From: SAR324 cluster bacterium
Lineage (GTDB): Bacteria; SAR324; NAC60-12
Reading direction: 5' to 3'
Length of the DNA: 64,000 bases
Assembly (NCBI GenBank): GCA_014382365.1
Contig: JACNJW010000049.1
Coordinates: forward strand, 1-64,000
Below are positions 17,369 to 26,890 of the stretch, in pieces (positions within the stretch are counted from its first letter, which is position 1; every line of letters starts with the position of its first letter). A model generated the notes under the pieces. The model ran no database searches. It was not told the origin of the DNA and saw only the letters and a list, made by a program, of their open reading frames with translations. A program made the translations under genes and the position numbers.

Positions 17369-18211
17369 ATGACTATTACAATAGGAATTGATATCGGTAC
17401 AAGTGCGGTGAAAAGCGTTCTTTTTCGTACTGTTGCTGAAAAACATGAATGGCTTGGGAAACGTGTGGATCGACTCCGCAAACGAGATCCGATGAAACTT
17501 GCTTCAGAAGCCTACCATGGTTTGCTGAAAGATGCAGGCTTGAAAAAAGACGATGTTGCTTATGTCGCCACCACTGGCGATGGTGAGAATGTGGATTTTA
17601 GAACAGGACATTTTTATTCTATGACTACTCATGCACGCGGAGGAGTATTTCTGGAACCTGAAGCCAGAGCAGTAATCGACATCGGCGCATTGCATGGCCG
17701 GGCAATTAGTACAGACGAACGCGGCAAAGTCCTTTCATATAAAATGACCAGTCAGTGTGCCTCCGGTTCCGGACAGTTTTTGGAAAATATAGCACGTTAT
17801 CTTGGTGTATCACAGGATGAAGTTGGTTCACTATCTAAAGCTGCGGATGATCCGGAAGTCGTCAGTTCGATTTGTGCAGTGCTGGCAGAAACTGATGTAA
17901 TTAATATGGTATCACGTGGAATATCAACTCAGAATATTCTTAAGGGAATTCATCTTTCTATGGCAGGCCGCCTGGTAAAATTATTAAAGTCGATTAAAGC
18001 CAAAGAAAGTACAGTTTTTGTTTCCGGAGGACTGGCACAGGATGTGGGATTACTGGCTGCCATAAGAGAGCAGGCAGTTGATCAAAATCTGATTGTAAAG
18101 GTGACCAGTAACTCGGACTCGATTTATGCCGGAGCTATCGGTGCTGCTATTTGGGGAGGGTTCCGTTATGAAAAACTTGGAAATCTAAAACAATTGGCAA
18201 AAGCCGCCTGA
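17369..18211 (+). CDS. bcrD: Benzoyl-CoA reductase activase subunit D
   Basis: Second ASKHA ATPase of the activase, 280 residues. Phosphate loop GIDIGTSAVKSVLF is at the N-terminus, and C130 (TSQCASGSGQFLENIARYLG) and C169 (SSICAVLAETDVI) are the two conserved cluster cysteines also known from the HgdC activator. It forms the A/D heterodimer that takes electrons from the ferredoxin encoded directly downstream. The 52-bp gap from bcrA holds no promoter-like sequence. The length matches Thauera BcrD. Confidence 0.93.
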   Translation: MTITIGIDIGTSAVKSVLFRTVAEKHEWLGKRVDRLRKRDPMKLASEAYHGLLKDAGLKKDDVAYVATTGDGENVDFRTGHFYSMTTHARGGVFLEPEARAVIDIGALHGRAISTDERGKVLSYKMTSQCASGSGQFLENIARYLGVSQDEVGSLSKAADDPEVVSSICAVLAETDVINMVSRGISTQNILKGIHLSMAGRLVKLLKSIKAKESTVFVSGGLAQDVGLLAAIREQAVDQNLIVKVTSNSDSIYAGAIGAAIWGGFRYEKLGNLKQLAKAA

Positions 18212-18319
18212 AAATAATTGTGCATCTGGTTTTACACAGACGAACAATTAAATTCGAAATTACAATTTATAAGCTTGAAATATTTCAAAAATCTTTAACC
18301 TTTTAGCACGAACCTTAAA

Positions 18320-18565
18320 ATGGCATTAATGATAACAGAGGACTGTACAGTTTGCGATGCTTGTATAGAACCTTGTCCAAATGAAGCAATTACTGCAGGT
18401 GAAGAAATATTTGTAATTGATGCATTGCGCTGTTCAGAATGCATTGGTACAGATGAAGAACCGCAGTGCATTGAAGTATGCCCTTCAGACTGCATTATCC
18501 CAAATCCTGATTTTGAGGAGAGCGAGGATGAATTACAGGAAAAATACGAAATGATTCACGGTTGA
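18320..18565 (+). CDS. fdx: 2[4Fe-4S] ferredoxin (Alvin type), electron donor to benzoyl-CoA reductase
   Basis: 81 residues with two clusters. Cluster I is C9-x2-C12-x2-C15-x3-C19. Cluster II is C38-x2-C41-x8-C50-x3-C54, with an eight-residue insertion between the second and third cysteines and an acidic C-terminal helix (about 63-81). This is the Allochromatium-type ferredoxin known for very low redox potentials. The Thauera benzoyl-CoA reductase donor is of this kind. It ends the had-bcr operon. Electrons would come from KorAB and possibly the aldehyde oxidoreductase at 33316. Confidence 0.93.
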   Translation: MALMITEDCTVCDACIEPCPNEAITAGEEIFVIDALRCSECIGTDEEPQCIEVCPSDCIIPNPDFEESEDELQEKYEMIHG

Positions 18566-18600
18566 TAGTCTAGTAAAAAGTCATTATAACACCAATTATT

Positions 18601-18720
18601 GTTATTCCTGCGAAAGCTGGAGTCTATTCCCCGATCAGGTCGAGGACAAGCATTTCAGATACTTACAAGTTCCTGGATTCCCACTCCCCGATCAAGCCGA
18701 GGACAAGCTTCGTGGAAATG
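18601..18720. repeat. Intergenic repeat element with two direct copies
   Basis: Two near-identical 24-base units (18628-18651 and 18685-18708), TCCCCGATCA then RGYCGAGGACAAGC, differ at two bases and start 57 bp apart. They are framed by ATTCCTGCG-like and CGTGGAAAT-like ends that are roughly complementary. GC-rich, in an AT-rich gap after fdx. It resembles dispersed palindromic extragenic repeats built around ATTCCTGCGAAAG-type sequence. The rest of 18566-18900 shows nothing else I can support. Confidence 0.6.
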
Positions 18721-18900
18721 ATAAGTATTTACGAAAGCAACACTGTTGAAATATACCTCAATTTACGTGAATGTAAAATACTCAAGCATGATTTGTGTCA
18801 TTATAAATTATCCTCTAAGTCTGCAAAAACAGTCCAGAAAGTTTAATGATTGCAGTTTAGATCAAGTATTATGGTGCATACTGAGTATCTTTCCCCCTTT

Positions 18901-20856
18901 CTATTGGATCTTACGTACAGTATTGTTGCTGTATTCCGCCACATAGAGGTTTGTCCCGTCAGTCGTGATTTTGTATGGAGTATAAAATTGTGCACTCGTT
19001 CCTGTTGCATCGGAACTGCCTGCTGTTCCGGATCCCGCAACGGTTGTCACTACCCCTGTGGAAATTACGATCTTACGAATCTTATTACTGCTGGACGTAA
19101 CATAGAGGTTGATACCGTCAGTTGTGATACCATATAGACTTTTAAAACGTGCGTCTGCACCTGTTGCATCGGTAGTCCCTGAACTATTATAAGTCCCGGC
19201 AAGAGTTGTCACTACACCGCTGGAAATTACAACCTTACGAATCGTATTTTTGCCGTCAGCCACGTAGATGTTGGTGCCGTCTGTAGTGACATCCTGCGGG
19301 TTATAAAATTTTGCGCTCGTTCCTGTAGCATCGGTAGACCCTATAATTCCCATAGTCCCGGCAAGAGTGCTAACGAATCCGCTGGAAATCACGATCTTTC
19401 GAATCGCACGGTTATCCCTGTCAGCAACATAAAGGTTTGTTCCATCCGTTGTAATTCCTATTGGATAATTAAATTGTGCGTTTGTACCTGTAGTATTATC
19501 GGTTGTTCCGCTACTCCCAGTCCCGGCAAGAGTTGTCACTACACCACTGGAAATCACGATCTTACGTATCTTATTGTTGCCGGTATCAGCAACATAAAGG
19601 TTTGTTCCATCCGTTGTAATTGCCTTCGGCTGTCTAAAGGTTGCACTTGTTCCTGTTGCATCGTTGCTTCCACTAGTTCCTGCAGTTCCCGCAAGAGTCG
19701 TCACTACCCCGGTTGAAATGACAATCTTGCGGATCGTGTGGTTTCCATTTTCAGTTACATAGAGATTCGTTCCGTCCGTAGTGATTCCGGCTGGGGTGTC
19801 AAATTTTGCACTTGTTCCTGTTGCGTCAGTGTAGCCGGATGTGCCCCCTGCAAGAGTAGTCACTTCTGTAGAGAGGCTCAGAGCAGTCCCCTGGATTGCA
19901 CCACCTAAGAGTGGGTTGGTGGGTGTAGCACTGACTTCTGATGAAAGAGAGCCTGTGCTGGCAGCGTCAACCGCGGCAACTTTATAATAATAAGTTGTAT
20001 CATTGCTCAGACTTGTATGTGTGTAATTATCATTCGTTATGCTAGTAATAGCAGAACTGGAAGAAGTGATCCCGCTGGAAGTTCCCCAGTAAAGAGTGTA
20101 ACTGGCAGCACCACTGACGTTGTCCCAATCCAGTGAGTTCTGGGTATTTCCAGCAGTTACAGATAAGTTTGCAGGTACAGAAAGAACAGGTGATACACTA
20201 ACCTCAGATGAAAGAGATCCTGTGCTGGCAGCGTCAACTGCGGCAACTTTGTAATAATAAGTACTGCCGTTACTCAAGCTCGTATGCGTGTAATTGTCGG
20301 TTGAGATACTGGTAATGGAAGAACTGGATGAAGTGATTCCACTGGAAGTACCCCAGAAAAGAGTGTAGCTCGCCGCGCCGCTGACTGCGTCCCAGTCCAG
20401 TACCGCTGTTCCGGTAGTTGCTGTGGCGCTCAAATTTGCCGGCGCCGAAAGCGTGCTCGAAGAACTACCTCCGGAATCTGCAGTGGGCGTGGCATTGACC
20501 TCGCTGGTGAGTGTGCCAGTTCCGGAAGAGTTAACTGCTGCAACCTTGTAGTAGTAAGTTGTGCCGTTGCTCAAACTTGTGTGTGTATAAGAGTTTGTAC
20601 TTATTGAAGCAATTGAGGTGTCACTGGAGGAAACACCGGAGGATGTTTTCCAGAAAAGTGTGTAGCTAGATGCTCCACTGACCGCACTCCAGGATAGAGC
20701 TACTTGACTGCTGCCAGCAGTCGCTGTTAAAGCGGAAGGCGTAGAAAGAGTACTGTCTGCGCTTTCTTCGATTCCGCAAGCTGCGAGATACAGTGCGAAT
20801 GATAATAATAATGATATGCTAAACAGTTTTTTACATGTCTCTGTATGGCTGGTCAT
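18901..20856 (-). CDS. Lipoprotein with three FN3 domains and a six-NHL-repeat propeller
   Basis: 651 residues, with a lipobox signal (LYLAAC, acylated Cys about 27). Three fibronectin type III domains follow (about 38-125, 137-222, 224-308), then six NHL repeats to the C-terminus. Each NHL repeat has the pattern TTLAG, TGTSA.F, ITTDGTNLYVAD and IRKIVIS.GVV, enough for one closed six-bladed beta-propeller. FN3 domains 2 and 3 are nearly identical, suggesting recent duplication or gene conversion. The start has an AAGGAGAG ribosome site. Likely anchored in the outer membrane or exposed, binding proteins or carbohydrate. The function is unknown; no catalytic motif was seen. Confidence 0.8.
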   Translation of the reverse strand: MTSHTETCKKLFSISLLLSFALYLAACGIEESADSTLSTPSALTATAGSSQVALSWSAVSGASSYTLFWKTSSGVSSSDTSIASISTNSYTHTSLSNGTTYYYKVAAVNSSGTGTLTSEVNATPTADSGGSSSSTLSAPANLSATATTGTAVLDWDAVSGAASYTLFWGTSSGITSSSSSITSISTDNYTHTSLSNGSTYYYKVAAVDAASTGSLSSEVSVSPVLSVPANLSVTAGNTQNSLDWDNVSGAASYTLYWGTSSGITSSSSAITSITNDNYTHTSLSNDTTYYYKVAAVDAASTGSLSSEVSATPTNPLLGGAIQGTALSLSTEVTTLAGGTSGYTDATGTSAKFDTPAGITTDGTNLYVTENGNHTIRKIVISTGVVTTLAGTAGTSGSNDATGTSATFRQPKAITTDGTNLYVADTGNNKIRKIVISSGVVTTLAGTGSSGTTDNTTGTNAQFNYPIGITTDGTNLYVADRDNRAIRKIVISSGFVSTLAGTMGIIGSTDATGTSAKFYNPQDVTTDGTNIYVADGKNTIRKVVISSGVVTTLAGTYNSSGTTDATGADARFKSLYGITTDGINLYVTSSSNKIRKIVISTGVVTTVAGSGTAGSSDATGTSAQFYTPYKITTDGTNLYVAEYSNNTVRKIQ

Positions 20857-20954
20857 AAGCTCTCTCCTTCTTAATGTGAGTCAGTTATTGGGAATAGTCT
20901 GTGCTGATTCTGTGAGGAAAGTTTAGGATCTGTATCCCAAGCAGACAAGTTATT

Positions 20955-21038
20955 TATTGGCAGGAATTGGGAGTAAATAACCTAACACTTTGAAATAATT
21001 ACTAATTATACAATATTATATATTGGCAGGAATTGGGA
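20955..21038. repeat. 18-bp direct repeats upstream of the NHL lipoprotein gene
   Basis: TATTGGCAGGAATTGGGA occurs exactly at 20955-20972 and 21021-21038, start-to-start 66 bp, in the 296-bp gap between the kinase and lipoprotein genes. Each copy is followed, on the minus strand, by an AT-rich TATAAT-like stretch. It may be a duplicated binding site or promoter for the lipoprotein gene. Nothing else was recognised in this gap. Confidence 0.6.
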
Positions 21039-21152
21039 TGAATTTTATATCATACTGATATTACTCTATATATAATTTGTTGCAAATTCGTTTAAAATTA
21101 AATTTAAACAAACTGGAGACACATGCTTTTCATAGAATAATGAAGTGCTGTA

Positions 21153-23945
21153 TTAAAGAGAATGTTTTTGCTGAAGCTGATTAAAAAGATTAAGTGCAGA
21201 ATTCAGTTTTTGGCGTTGCTCATCATCAATTGGAGCATTATCAAGAACATACTGCACAGTCTGCAGAACTTTTCGCCAACGTGGGTGTTGGGGAAGAGTT
21301 GCGAGTGTGAGATATTTTTCCAGCCCTCTGGCTCTCCAGGCACCAGTGGCTTCAAGGTGGGTTCCCCATGTTTTGCTTTCCTGTGCTAAATCAATAATAC
21401 TTAGCTGACTGGCTTGTTCCCAGACAAATAAAGTGGTAGTAACTAAAGCAACCAGTGCTTCACGAGGCAACCGACGTTCCTTTTCTTCGGTGAGCAGACG
21501 AGTACTCAGGTATTGTGAAAGCTTCAAATGCACTGAAATTCTGGCCAGCAACTCCTGTTTTTTAAGCGGTTTACACAAATAATCATTTGCTCCACTAGCA
21601 TATCCGTTAGCAATATCTTCGTCTCCATTCAGCGCTGTCAATAATAATACAGGTAACTCTTCCTGAGAGTAGTGCTCCCGAATCAGTTCACATAATTCCA
21701 GCCCGTCCAGTCCAGGCATTAGTACATCCAGTAAAATCAGATTTACTTTAGATTGCGCCAGCAGGTCTAAAACTTCTTGACTTTCTGTACAGAAAGTTAC
21801 CTGAAAATCTTCTGTTGACAAATAACCTCTGATGACATGAAGGTTTGTGATGTCATCATCCACTGCCAGGATATGTAAACCTTTCCCCTTGAGTGGAATT
21901 AAATTTTCGACTTCTTGATCCATTTCAGGAGCAACTGTTTCCAGAATTGTTGAGCTGGCCGAATCTTCAACTTTGGAACCTTGCGGAATTATACTTAAAC
22001 TGCTTTGAGCCAGCGGAAGCGTAAAACTAAAAACACTACCTTTTTCGGAAGATGCATCAAGCCAGATCTTACCCGCATGGGCCTCTACCAATTCTTTACA
22101 GATACTCAATCCAAGACCCAGACCCATTGTAATTCCGGCATTGCTTTCTCCCTGATCAAATGCTTGAAAAATTTTTTCCTGCTGACCTGGAATAATTCCT
22201 GAGCCTGTATCAACAACCTGTATCAGAATATAATTGTCTTCTGTAGTAGCAGTGACACTAATGCTTCCGTTTGTAGTGAATTTAATTGAGTTTTCTACCA
22301 GGTTGAACAACACCTGCTGCAGCCTGTCCGGATCAGCGTAAATACTTGGTAAATTAGGAGGTACCAGGTTGTCCAGGCGAATGTTCTTGTTATTGAGTTG
22401 TGGAGAACTTTGTCGCAGCACATTTTTTGCCAAGGCATGAAGATTTACCTCACTCAGCTTCATATTCAGCTTAGTGTTTCGGATTGCCGATAAATCGAGC
22501 AGGTCTCCAACCAGACGATTGACGCGTCTGATGCTGGACAAGGCCAGCTCCAGCATTTTTCGCTGCTCATTAAACAAAGGGGCTTGCAGCGATTCCTGAA
22601 CAGTTTCCATTAGTCCGCTCACCACATGCAGCGGTGTACGCAGTTCATGGGAAGTGTTAGCCAGTAGTTGATCCTTGAATTGATTTTTTTCCTGCAGTTG
22701 TCTCACACTTTCTTGATGCGCATTAAGAGCATCTTTTTGAGCAAGTTCTTTTTCCCGGCGTAACTTTCCTGCTCGTACTGCCAGTGCCAGAGAGAGAAAA
22801 ATAATTTCCAGAAATGAGCTAAATTGAAAAATGGTATAACCTCCGGTTTTGACTTCCAAAAAACCTAAAAATACTAAAGTAATCCCCAAAAGAGCAAGGG
22901 GCGGAAAACTTCGGGCCAGTACAAAAAAACGTGCTGAGACATCTCCTTTCGACAAGTACTGAACAGAAACCACAATGATTGTGCAAGTTGCCAGGATTAA
23001 GGCCAACATCAACACGAATGGATTAACACCTGGAATTAGAGGTACATAAATAGAGCAAATGGAAATAAACTTTAAGATGTTAATGAAGCGATGCGTTAAT
23101 GGAGAAAGCTGTTGTGTTTGAAGAAAAGATTGTGTTGTACTGAGTGCAAAAAAAATATACAGACTAACTGAAAAACCAAATACTGTGACTCCCCAGTCCA
23201 GATTAGCGGGAAATAAAAGTAAGCCTGCATATCCATTTATTGTAAAAGACATCATCATGGTCGCAAGTGTTAATAAAGTGTAATCTAAATACACTCTTTC
23301 CCTGAGATTTATAAAAAGGAATAAAGTATAGAGCATCATTCCTCCCATTGCTCCATAATAGACGCCGTGCATTAACTGTTTCGTTTGTTCCTGCTTTGCA
23401 TAAACTTTTTCGGCAAGCATCCACAATGAAATAAATATCTGGCGGTCATTGGATACATGAAAGTAAAGAGTCGAGTCTTGACCTGAAAGATCATCCAGCT
23501 GAAACAATGGAAGGCGAAAATTTTCTGTTCTCTGCTGAATTGGAGTCTCTGTTCCTCTGCTGATCCGTCTGTAGCCTTGTTCCCCCTGCTTGATATACAT
23601 ATCAAACTGGGTTAAGAACGGGTGGTTGTTTTCTATCACCCAGTTGGAAACATCTGTCTGGTTCTCAATTCTCAGCTTTATCCACCAGGAAGAAGATGAA
23701 TTTCCTAGCTTAAAAATAATTTTATTAATCTTTTTGAATTGAGAACTCCATGCGGCGGAAGAGACTTGATCGATCGACCAGGAATTTGACGGATCCTCAG
23801 CCAGTTCCAGGAAAAGTCCTGGATAATAGCTTTTCTCTTCTTCATTCAGTACCAGGTGTGATGACGCATCTAAGGCAGGAAGCACCCAAAAAAAAAGTAA
23901 AATAACTGAAAACAAGAGTCGAAAATAGTATCTCAACATCTTCAA
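21153..23945 (-). CDS. 7TMR-DISM hybrid sensor histidine kinase
   Basis: 930 residues. It has a signal peptide (about 1-27), a periplasmic 7TMR-DISMED2-like beta domain (about 30-170), seven transmembrane helices (about 190-395), a short coiled coil and then HisKA with phospho-acceptor H433 (NTSHELRTPLHVV). The HATPase follows (NLVENSIKF, DTGSGI, GLGLGLSI). A C-terminal receiver carries D740 (LILLDVLMPG), and a final 120-residue helical tail follows. It senses an external ligand, possibly a carbohydrate-like molecule as in related proteins, and phosphorylates its own receiver. No separate output regulator lies nearby; a partner elsewhere is expected. Its only same-strand downstream neighbour is the NHL/FN3 lipoprotein. 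Confidence 0.9.
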   Translation of the reverse strand: MKMLRYYFRLLFSVILLFFWVLPALDASSHLVLNEEEKSYYPGLFLELAEDPSNSWSIDQVSSAAWSSQFKKINKIIFKLGNSSSSWWIKLRIENQTDVSNWVIENNHPFLTQFDMYIKQGEQGYRRISRGTETPIQQRTENFRLPLFQLDDLSGQDSTLYFHVSNDRQIFISLWMLAEKVYAKQEQTKQLMHGVYYGAMGGMMLYTLFLFINLRERVYLDYTLLTLATMMMSFTINGYAGLLLFPANLDWGVTVFGFSVSLYIFFALSTTQSFLQTQQLSPLTHRFINILKFISICSIYVPLIPGVNPFVLMLALILATCTIIVVSVQYLSKGDVSARFFVLARSFPPLALLGITLVFLGFLEVKTGGYTIFQFSSFLEIIFLSLALAVRAGKLRREKELAQKDALNAHQESVRQLQEKNQFKDQLLANTSHELRTPLHVVSGLMETVQESLQAPLFNEQRKMLELALSSIRRVNRLVGDLLDLSAIRNTKLNMKLSEVNLHALAKNVLRQSSPQLNNKNIRLDNLVPPNLPSIYADPDRLQQVLFNLVENSIKFTTNGSISVTATTEDNYILIQVVDTGSGIIPGQQEKIFQAFDQGESNAGITMGLGLGLSICKELVEAHAGKIWLDASSEKGSVFSFTLPLAQSSLSIIPQGSKVEDSASSTILETVAPEMDQEVENLIPLKGKGLHILAVDDDITNLHVIRGYLSTEDFQVTFCTESQEVLDLLAQSKVNLILLDVLMPGLDGLELCELIREHYSQEELPVLLLTALNGDEDIANGYASGANDYLCKPLKKQELLARISVHLKLSQYLSTRLLTEEKERRLPREALVALVTTTLFVWEQASQLSIIDLAQESKTWGTHLEATGAWRARGLEKYLTLATLPQHPRWRKVLQTVQYVLDNAPIDDEQRQKLNSALNLFNQLQQKHSL

Positions 23946-24060
23946 ATCAATAAGCCAAAATTTGAGAGTGAACTAAAATTAAATAAACATAAATCAAGAG
24001 AGTATACTAGAATTGGGAGATTAGCAATTATATTTCAGAACAGTTGTGATCGGTTTGAGT

Positions 24061-24822
24061 TTAATTCAAGTATTCCAGAACACACTTTGTGTCTCTTTCA
24101 AGCAGTTCATAAAATTTTAAATTATGACCGAGATCCGGACTGGCCCGGTGTCGCAATTCGTGAACCAGAGTACTCAATAACTGTGTTACTTTGGGCCAGC
24201 CAAAAAACCAAAAATTTGAGCGGTGAATCTTGATCTGCTCTTCTCCCCAGTAAACTCCTGCTTCTCCGTATTGGATCCAGTTCTTATGCACCGGACGTTC
24301 TCTAGTATAGCGAATAGGTACAGTCCGAATTATGACTTTCATGTTTGATGGGAAACAGGGGATTGCTAAAAGACCTTCTGCGTATTTCATAACCTGTTGT
24401 TGCCTGGTGTCTGTATTCTCGAGGAAAGGCTCAAGCAGGTGCCAACGATCCAGAACAAAAAAAATCGTTCCAGCAAAAAGTAGAAGAGCTATCAACCAAT
24501 GTGCAGCTTTAGATAAAGTTGGTTTTGTAGCAGCAGATTTGTCCAGATGTCTTTGTTTCCATTGCAGCCACTCTCTCCATTCCTGTTGCAGGTTATTGAT
24601 TTGCTCAAATTTCCGTGATTCAGGAATCTTTTCCAGGGAGTTTATGTTTTGCGGTAACTCTGGAATTTGGAAAAACAAATGTTCACTACAATTTTGGCAT
24701 TGAATTCTTACAAAGCGCTCCCCTGCTTTGCCTGCCATTGGTATAAGTTTGAAATTTTCTTCAGCACAGGAAGGACAGTGCAGTGTCACATCTTCATCAG
24801 TAGAGCTGACGTCAGAGGTCAT
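24061..24822 (-). CDS. Membrane protein with zinc ribbon and C-terminal HExxH motif
   Basis: 253 residues, family not recognised. The N-terminus carries two Cys pairs (CPSCAEEN about 15, CQNCSEH about 39) typical of a cytoplasmic zinc ribbon. A single transmembrane helix lies at about 107-126. The C-terminal domain ends with HELRH at 221-225, a further His at 233 and the setting HRASPDLGHNLKFYELL, as in zincin metallopeptidases. It could be a membrane-tethered metalloprotease or a metal-binding relic. Weakly spaced from the acyl-CoA dehydrogenase (30 bp after it), so it might be the tail of that operon. Function unknown. Confidence 0.6.
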   Translation of the reverse strand: MTSDVSSTDEDVTLHCPSCAEENFKLIPMAGKAGERFVRIQCQNCSEHLFFQIPELPQNINSLEKIPESRKFEQINNLQQEWREWLQWKQRHLDKSAATKPTLSKAAHWLIALLLFAGTIFFVLDRWHLLEPFLENTDTRQQQVMKYAEGLLAIPCFPSNMKVIIRTVPIRYTRERPVHKNWIQYGEAGVYWGEEQIKIHRSNFWFFGWPKVTQLLSTLVHELRHRASPDLGHNLKFYELLERDTKCVLEYLN

Positions 24823-24852
24823 TGAATTTGGTAGCTTGTTTTAGAATTACTG

Positions 24853-26022
24853 TTAGCTTAATTCCTTCATGGTCTGTGATGCAATGATTAGTTTTTGGAC
24901 TTCAGATGCGCCCTCATAGATTCTTAGTGCCCGTATTTCACGATAAAGCTGCTCAACTGCAAATCCGGAGACCACTCCAGATCCGCCAAATATTTGCACA
25001 GCATCATCGATGACACGCTGTGCGGCTTCAGTAGCATATAGTTTGGCCATGGCAGCTTCACGGGTAATTCTTTCTGCACCATTGTCTTTAGTCCAGGCTG
25101 CACGGTAAATCAACAGTGCACTGGCGTCAATATCGAGTGACATTTCACCAATTTTTGCTTGAATCAGTTGCAGTTTACTCATAGGTGCGCCAAACATCTG
25201 TCTGCTTTTTACTCTTTCAAGTGCTTCATCAAGAGCATGACGGGCAAATCCCAGGGCTGCAGCGCCAACGGTAGAACGAAAAATATCCAGAGTTGCCATT
25301 GCCATTTTGAAGCCTTCTCCAATCTTACCAACTTGTTGAGCTGCCGGAATTCTGCAGTGCTTAAAGCGGAGTCTGGCTAATGGGTGTGGAGCTATAACTT
25401 CAATCCGTTCTACTACTTCCAGTCCTGGAGTATCAGCATCTACAACAAATGTACTGATGCAACTTGTTCCGGAAGATTCAGCTGTTTTGGCAAAGACAGT
25501 ATAATAATCCGCAATGCCTCCGTTTGAAATGAGTGTTTTTTCTCCATTCAGGATAAAAAAATCGCCATCAAATTCTGCAGTTGTAGTTAAGGCTGCTGCA
25601 TCAGAACCGGCCTGTGGTTCAGTTAGAGCAAAAGCTGCTATTTTTTTTCCAGCACCGACATCCGGCAGATATTTTGCCTGCAGCTCATCAGAACCAAAGA
25701 GCGAAATAGTACCACTGCCAAGACCTTGCATCGCAAAGACAAAATCTGCAAGACCACAAAAACGAGCCAGTGTTTCTCGTATCAGGCAAAGTGAGCGTAC
25801 GTCAAATTTGGAATAAACTCCGCCATATATTTTTGGTACACAATAATTTAACCAACCGCCTTCTGCTAATTCGAGAACTAACTGACGGCAGGTTTGATCA
25901 ACATTTGAAGATTCATTAGAAATGTCCGCCAATTTGCTCTTTGACCACTCCTCTAATTGCAGAACTAAATCTCTGTGTTTGTTATCAAAAAAAGGCCAAT
26001 TTAAATAACTGTGATCAGACAT
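24853..26022 (-). CDS. Acyl-CoA dehydrogenase
   Basis: FAD enzyme of 389 residues with the usual ACAD layout. The N-terminal helical domain is followed by the FAD/substrate segment [17 protein letters not shown] and the C-terminal helices ending in [18 protein letters not shown], where the Glu of YEGASE is at the family's catalytic-base region. Its start overlaps the enoyl-CoA hydratase stop by 1 bp. As the last enzyme gene of the 2-aminobenzoyl-CoA-type operon it probably oxidises an alicyclic or dicarboxylic acyl-CoA during post-dearomatisation beta-oxidation. The exact substrate cannot be read from the sequence. Confidence 0.88.
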   Translation of the reverse strand: MSDHSYLNWPFFDNKHRDLVLQLEEWSKSKLADISNESSNVDQTCRQLVLELAEGGWLNYCVPKIYGGVYSKFDVRSLCLIRETLARFCGLADFVFAMQGLGSGTISLFGSDELQAKYLPDVGAGKKIAAFALTEPQAGSDAAALTTTAEFDGDFFILNGEKTLISNGGIADYYTVFAKTAESSGTSCISTFVVDADTPGLEVVERIEVIAPHPLARLRFKHCRIPAAQQVGKIGEGFKMAMATLDIFRSTVGAAALGFARHALDEALERVKSRQMFGAPMSKLQLIQAKIGEMSLDIDASALLIYRAAWTKDNGAERITREAAMAKLYATEAAQRVIDDAVQIFGGSGVVSGFAVEQLYREIRALRIYEGASEVQKLIIASQTMKELS

Positions 26023-26846
26023 TAATCTCCTTCAAAGACAGGTTTTTCCTTTTTGACAAAAGCTTCGTAAGCCCTGACAAAATCCTGAGTCTGCATACAG
26101 ATGGCTTGAGCTTGTGCCTCTGATTCAATGGCCTGCTCGATACTCATATTCCACTCCTGATTGAGCATCGTTTTTGTTATTCCATGCGCAAAGTTGGGAC
26201 CTTCTGCCAGTTTAGTAGCCATTGTCCGGGCTTCTTTCAGCAGGTTTGCGGAGTCATGCAGTTGATTAAAAAAACCCCAGCGTTCTGCCTCTTCTCCTTT
26301 CATGTTACGTCCTGAAAACAATAATTCAGCAGCACGTCCCTGACCGATTATCCGGGGAAGCATGGCACAGGCTCCCATGTCACAACCAGCTAAACCTACT
26401 TTTGAAAATATGAAAGAGACTTTGGAATTTGGTGTTCCAAGCCGGATGTCACTTGCCATGGCAAGTATAGCTCCGGCACCAACGCAAATTCCATCAACTG
26501 CAGCAATTACAGGCTGAGGACAGTTTCTGATTGCTTTTACCAAATCACCAGTCATTCTGGTAAAGGCCAGTAATTCCTTCATGCTCATTTTTGTCAACGG
26601 TCCAATGATTTCGTGGACATCACCTCCGGAACAAAAATTATTACCTGCACCTGTAATGACAACTGCTCTTATTTCTTCAGCATAAACAAGATCTCTAAAT
26701 CTGTCACGCATTTCTGCATATGATTCAAAGGTCAAAGGGTTTTTTCTGTCTGGTCGGTTAAGAGTAATGGTAGCTACGTGTTGTTCGACAGACCAGAGAA
26801 AATGTTCTGGTGACTGTTCCAGACGGGTTGTTGTTTTTCCGAGCAT
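26022..26846 (-). CDS. Enoyl-CoA hydratase/isomerase family protein
   Basis: Crotonase-fold protein of 274 residues. [15 protein letters not shown] and [16 protein letters not shown] form the oxyanion-hole loops, and the [15 protein letters not shown] region is where catalytic acids lie in relatives. It belongs to the operon running from the monooxygenase/reductase fusion (30983) to the acyl-CoA dehydrogenase, and is presumed to act in beta-oxidation of the non-aromatic product, as crotonases in 2-aminobenzoate clusters do. It may equally be a ring-hydrolysing or hydrating variant. Confidence 0.85.
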   Translation of the reverse strand: MLGKTTTRLEQSPEHFLWSVEQHVATITLNRPDRKNPLTFESYAEMRDRFRDLVYAEEIRAVVITGAGNNFCSGGDVHEIIGPLTKMSMKELLAFTRMTGDLVKAIRNCPQPVIAAVDGICVGAGAILAMASDIRLGTPNSKVSFIFSKVGLAGCDMGACAMLPRIIGQGRAAELLFSGRNMKGEEAERWGFFNQLHDSANLLKEARTMATKLAEGPNFAHGITKTMLNQEWNMSIEQAIESEAQAQAICMQTQDFVRAYEAFVKKEKPVFEGD

Positions 26847-26890
26847 AGTATTATCTCCTCAGTATTTATCAGGAATCTGTTATTAATACT

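Noticed and set aside
16009..18211. Bzd-type (Azoarcus) instead of Bcr-type benzoyl-CoA reductase
   Set aside because: The long 435-residue A subunit together with a 280-residue D subunit fits the Thauera Bcr subclass. Bzd activase subunits are both near 300 residues.
18746..18946. Short plus-strand frames (66 and 95 codons) around 18750-19137
   Set aside because: They overlap the lipoprotein gene end or a repeat-bearing gap, are rich in Cys/Ile/Tyr without pattern, and have no ribosome site.
20955..21038. CRISPR-like spacing of repeats
   Set aside because: Only two copies, AT-rich single spacer, no cas gene. Better read as duplicated sites.
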